Of a stretch of 8,768 bases of DNA, positions 6,352-8,768 are shown one piece after another (within the stretch, counting starts at the first letter, position 1; every line of letters begins with the position of its first letter). Below the pieces are notes generated by a model. The model was given only the letters and a program-made list of their open reading frames with translations. It was not told the DNA's origin and ran no database searches. The stretch comes from Bacteroidales bacterium (GTDB lineage Bacteria; Bacteroidota; Bacteroidia; Bacteroidales; Lentimicrobiaceae). The stretch lies in assembly GCA_022837485.1 (NCBI GenBank), contig JALHHH010000081.1, positions 3,617-12,384 on the forward strand, read 5' to 3'. Position numbers and translations under genes: made by a program.

Positions 6352-7356
6352 TTATTCTTCTCCCTCCGGGGCCTGATAGGGATTTTTTTTGGGATTACGC
6401 CCGAATACGGAGACATGAACATACCGGGAAGGATTCAAACGCATGTCTTCGAGCAGAAGTTTCAGTTCTTTGGCTGAAGCCTCCAGGTCGTTGTATATCT
6501 TGTCGTTGTTTACAAGTTGTCCGATAGAACCCTGGCCGCTCTCGATCCTGCTGACCACAGCTTCCAGACCGGCAACCGATCGCGACAGATTGTTCATCGT
6601 GGCCGAAAGGTTGGCGCGTGCAATGGTGTCGGTGATGCGGGTGATATTGGCCATGGAACGGTTGATGTTGTCGCCGTTGCTCTTCAGATTGGCAGTAATG
6701 GCTTCAACATTGGCAATAATCCTTGAAAGGCGGACTTTCTGGCTTTCCACAAGGGTGTCTACGGTAAGGGTGGCATTTTCGAGGTTTGCCATGGTATTGC
6801 GCAGACTTTGAACGGTAGAGGTAAGATTTTCCTGTGTTTGTTCGTTAAAAATTTCACTCAGGATATTCAGGACGGTATCGAACGAAGTGATGAGGTTTTC
6901 GGTTTTAGCCATGATGGGTGCAACCATGTCGTTTACTTCATCCTGAAGGCTTTGCTGCATCTGAGCAGCAAGCGTGTCGCCCGATTCAGCCATAACGGGT
7001 GAATCGCCGGGTATAATCTGAATCATCCGGGATCCGAGCAGGTCTGAGCTGAAAATCCGGGCAACGGAGTTGGAAGGGATGTTAATGGAGTTTGACATAT
7101 ACAGCTCAACGATCACCTTTCCGGGCTTTGTGGGATGGAAGTACATCCGGCTTACCTGACCCACCTGAAGTCCGTTAATTGTGATGGAGTTGGCGGTCAT
7201 AAGCCCTGCCACATTGTCGTAAACCGCATAAAAGGTGCGCTGACGTTTAAATACATCTTTGCCTTTCAGGAAGTTGAAACTCCAGAAAAAGGCTCCGAGG
7301 GTTATCAGAGTGAGTAATCCCACCCTTACTTCACGTGAAAGTTTTATACGCTTCAT
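6352..7356 (-). CDS. MCE/MlaD-family lipid-transport protein
   Basis: A 334-residue inner-membrane-anchored protein with one MCE domain. MCE proteins form hexameric rings or tubes that bind and move lipids across the periplasm, usually with an MlaFE-type ABC transporter. A single N-terminal membrane helix spans roughly residues 11-30, after the basic MKRIKLSREVR. The MCE domain covers about 38-117, with the signature NGLQVGQVSRMYF at 61-73 and LLGSRMIQIIPGD at 106-118. Residues 130-300 are predicted to be almost entirely helical, with regularly spaced N, L and I residues (for example NLENATLTVDTLVES at 191-205), consistent with a long coiled-coil barrel or tube. GQGSIGQLVNNDKIYNDL is at 274-291. 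The C-terminus MRLNPSRYVHVSVFGR (305-320) is typical of Bacteroidota homologues. No mlaE or mlaF is in the window, so partners must be encoded elsewhere. It lies directly downstream of the amidase gene. Confidence 0.92.
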   Translation of the reverse strand: MKRIKLSREVRVGLLTLITLGAFFWSFNFLKGKDVFKRQRTFYAVYDNVAGLMTANSITINGLQVGQVSRMYFHPTKPGKVIVELYMSNSINIPSNSVARIFSSDLLGSRMIQIIPGDSPVMAESGDTLAAQMQQSLQDEVNDMVAPIMAKTENLITSFDTVLNILSEIFNEQTQENLTSTVQSLRNTMANLENATLTVDTLVESQKVRLSRIIANVEAITANLKSNGDNINRSMANITRITDTIARANLSATMNNLSRSVAGLEAVVSRIESGQGSIGQLVNNDKIYNDLEASAKELKLLLEDMRLNPSRYVHVSVFGRNPKKNPYQAPEGEE

Positions 7357-7426
7357 TTTCAGATTTCTGGTGCCGTAATTATTCCGGATTGTAATGTGAA
7401 CCCATATTCTGCTGTACCGTTTTGCT

Positions 7427-7451
7427 GGTTTGCCCGGCCGGGGGTTTGCCC
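7427..7451. repeat. Direct repeat flanking a GC palindrome in the mlaD leader
   Basis: GGTTTGCCC occurs at 7427-7435 and again at 7443-7451. The perfect 10-base palindrome CCCGGCCGGG (7433-7442) overlaps the first copy and fills the gap between them. The element sits between the amidase stop and the MCE start, downstream of the candidate -7 box, so it would lie in the mRNA leader. It could be a protein-binding site or a local RNA structure; no T-tract follows on the minus strand, so it is not a standard terminator. Confidence 0.5.
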
Positions 7452-7477
7452 AATAAGGCTTACAGGTCTTTACAGTG

Positions 7478-7485
7478 CAAAGATA
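7478..7485 (-). promoter_or_regulatory. -7 box immediately after the amidase stop, driving the MCE gene
   Basis: On the minus strand TATCTTTG followed by CA matches TAnnTTTG exactly and begins one base after the amidase TGA. Transcription starting near 7470 would give a leader of about 114 bases before the MCE ATG at 7356. The MCE gene may therefore have its own promoter as well as read-through from the amidase. No clear -33 TTG is visible inside the amidase coding end. Confidence 0.45.
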
Positions 7486-7486
7486 A

Positions 7487-8647
7487 TCAGTTTTTAATCA
7501 TCCGGCGGGCTTCATCCATGCTTATTCGCTCGCCGTTGAGGAAGGCGATAACAAAGGCATCCCTGTATCCCCTGCGTTGCAGGGCAGTTTTGATCTGCTG
7601 GGCTTCCATTTCAGTACGTACATTACCGGCTGTGTATTTAAACATCCCCTGGTGTCTGTAATATCCTGCATCCGGAACGCCTTTCAGCTCCGATGCATCG
7701 TCTCTGAGGCGGGTATCCGACATAAGAAACTGTACCTTAAACACCGGGAGATTGTCGGCAGCGGAAGCTGCACCGATTTCGGTGCCTGTCGCTGCAGCGG
7801 ATTTTTCATCTGCATCCGTTGTGTCCGGATCCGGATCCGGTGATTCAACTGCCGGTTCGTACCTGGAAAGCGGTGTTTTTTCAATGGTATTTTTATAGTC
7901 TCTTACAGCTCTGTAAATCGCCTGAGCAATTTTATTCTGTCCGTTTTCCGAAGCCAGCAGTTTCTCTTCCTGCGCATTGCTTATAAATCCGGCTTCAATC
8001 AGTACCGATGGCATGGTGGTTTTGTACAATACCAGGAATCCTGCCTGCTTCACGCCGCGGTCGTGCAGTTTTACGTGATCCCTGAAATGCCCCTGAACCC
8101 TGGATGCGAGTTCCAGGCCCTGGTCAAGGTAAGCATTCTGCAGCATCGAAAAGAAGATATATCCCTCCGGAGAGCGGGGATCAAAACCCTCGTACTGCAC
8201 ATGGTAATCTTCCTCGAGCAGGATGGATGCATTTTCGAGCTGGGCTACGGCCAGATTGGCCTCCGTACGGTGAAGCCCCATAACATAGGTTTCGGATCCG
8301 TAAGGAGATGTGGACTTGTTGGCATTGCAGTGGATGGATATAAACAGATCTGCTTTGGCTTCGTTGGCAATTTTTGCACGACGGAATAATTCCACAAAAA
8401 CATCGGTTTTGCGGGTATAAATTACCTCCACGTCCTTCAGGTTCTGCTTGATAAGTTCTCCGGTCTTCAGCGCAATTGCAAGGGTTATGTCTTTTTCTTT
8501 GGAAAACTTACCCACTGCCCCCGGATCGTGTCCGCCATGTCCCGCATCCAGTACCACGCGCTGTACTTTTTGTGCCAACACATCGGAACATGCGACGAAA
8601 ACCCCTGTAAACAGAATAAAAATTAAGATTATACGTTTTAACGCCAT
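7487..8647 (-). CDS. N-acetylmuramoyl-L-alanine amidase (Amidase_3) with C-terminal SPOR-like domain
   Basis: A 386-residue secreted enzyme that cuts the bond between N-acetylmuramate and L-alanine in peptidoglycan, as in daughter-cell separation. An N-terminal hydrophobic segment (about residues 4-19) with LAQ at 24-26 is a signal peptide with likely cleavage near 26. The Amidase_3 domain spans about 28-253: LDAGHGGHDPGA (33-44) gives zinc ligand H37, KEKDI (50-54) gives E51, SIHCNAN (104-110) gives H106, and LIEAGFISN (216-224) gives catalytic E218. Residues about 126-175 form an insertion where AmiC-type enzymes hold a regulatory helix. An acidic, low-complexity linker (255-298) with PDPDPD leads to a C-terminal SPOR-like segment (302-372; KVQFLMS, MFKYTAGN, GYRDAFVIAF) that may bind denuded glycan. 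The frame extends 11 codons upstream to a TTG at 8680, but I prefer the ATG at 8647 because it gives a normal signal peptide. Confidence 0.93.
   Translation of the reverse strand: MALKRIILIFILFTGVFVACSDVLAQKVQRVVLDAGHGGHDPGAVGKFSKEKDITLAIALKTGELIKQNLKDVEVIYTRKTDVFVELFRRAKIANEAKADLFISIHCNANKSTSPYGSETYVMGLHRTEANLAVAQLENASILLEEDYHVQYEGFDPRSPEGYIFFSMLQNAYLDQGLELASRVQGHFRDHVKLHDRGVKQAGFLVLYKTTMPSVLIEAGFISNAQEEKLLASENGQNKIAQAIYRAVRDYKNTIEKTPLSRYEPAVESPDPDPDTTDADEKSAAATGTEIGAASAADNLPVFKVQFLMSDTRLRDDASELKGVPDAGYYRHQGMFKYTAGNVRTEMEAQQIKTALQRRGYRDAFVIAFLNGERISMDEARRMIKN
7824..7840. repeat. TCCGGA hexamer tandem repeat in the amidase linker
   Basis: TCCGGA is repeated nearly three times (17 bases). In the amidase frame it encodes the Pro-Asp repeat PDPDPD in the linker (residues 270-275), so a whole-unit change would lengthen or shorten the linker without a frameshift. 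Confidence 0.75.
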
Positions 8648-8722
8648 CACTATTTTCGTTAGTTTTGAGCCCCGTTTCAACAGGCTGTGTTTGAAATAGA
8701 AACTGGCTGCATCCGGTTAAGT

Positions 8723-8768
8723 ATGAATGGATTAATCTGGCAATTCAATCTTGCTCTTCCATACAAAA
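8723..8768 (+). CDS. Possible start of a rightward gene (partial, very tentative)
   Basis: An ATG at 8723 opens a frame that stays open for the 15 codons left in the window, reading MNGLIWQFNLALPYK. No motif can be recognised in so short a piece. A TGTGTTTG at 8687-8694, one base off TAnnTTTG, lies upstream on this strand. In Bacteroidota an LptD/OstA-like outer-membrane gene is often found next to this amidase/MCE pair, and as I recall divergently, which would fit the position. That is context inference only; the frame may be chance. Confidence 0.2.
   Translation, partial: MNGLIWQFNLALPYK

Noticed and set aside
8579..8599. Lipoprotein signal (FVAC) in the amidase N-terminus
   Set aside because: The residue three before the cysteine is phenylalanine, which does not fit a lipobox, and LAQ at 24-26 is a better ordinary signal-peptidase site.
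8648..8680. Amidase start at the TTG at 8680
   Set aside because: It adds 11 residues before a normal signal peptide; the ATG at 8647 is the simpler start.
1..8768. CRISPR array, tRNA/rRNA, insertion sequence, toxin-antitoxin or defence genes
   Set aside because: No spaced repeats, cloverleaf-like segments, transposase motifs, terminal inverted repeats or defence-type proteins were seen; the window is almost filled by recognisable housekeeping and envelope genes.

Overview
The window looks like ordinary chromosomal DNA from a member of the Bacteroidota, most likely a Bacteroidales-type organism. Four things point there. A partial protein at the left edge matches the Bacteroidota HU-CCDC81/SPOR family. 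The YebC protein has the Bacteroidota-style N-terminus rather than the proteobacterial one. The MCE and amidase proteins carry C-terminal ends typical of that phylum. Upstream of several transcription units there are TAnnTTTG boxes, the -7 element of Bacteroidota promoters, and Shine-Dalgarno sites are weak or absent. No rRNA, tRNA, CRISPR array, insertion sequence or phage gene was seen.

Layout, left to right. Positions 1-3180 are a leftward cluster, transcribed in the order GH3-family acyl-acid-amide synthetase, deoxynucleoside kinase, kdsB (CMP-Kdo synthetase), then the start of an HU-CCDC81 protein that runs off the left edge. A divergent intergenic region (3181-3370) separates GH3 from rightward ispE (MEP isoprenoid pathway). 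ispE meets leftward yebC tail to tail. A second divergent region (4951-5174) separates yebC from a rightward M20D amidohydrolase, which in turn meets a leftward MCE/MlaD-family lipid-transport protein tail to tail. The right end is a leftward N-acetylmuramoyl-L-alanine amidase directly upstream of the MCE gene. The last ~88 bases may hold the start of a rightward gene.

Functionally the window is mostly housekeeping and envelope biology: Kdo activation for lipopolysaccharide (KdsB), isoprenoid precursors (IspE), lipid trafficking (MCE), peptidoglycan cleavage (amidase), a possible peptidoglycan-binding HU/SPOR protein, deoxynucleotide salvage (dNK) and translation or regulation (YebC). The least understood part is the GH3-like enzyme. 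A member of the hydrolase family that, in plants, cleaves the products of GH3 enzymes is encoded about 2 kb away.

I did not find convincing evidence of a new multi-gene system. The best leads are the GH3/M20D pairing, small inverted and direct repeats in the regulatory gaps, and an unusual stop-free stretch before the HU-CCDC81 gene.
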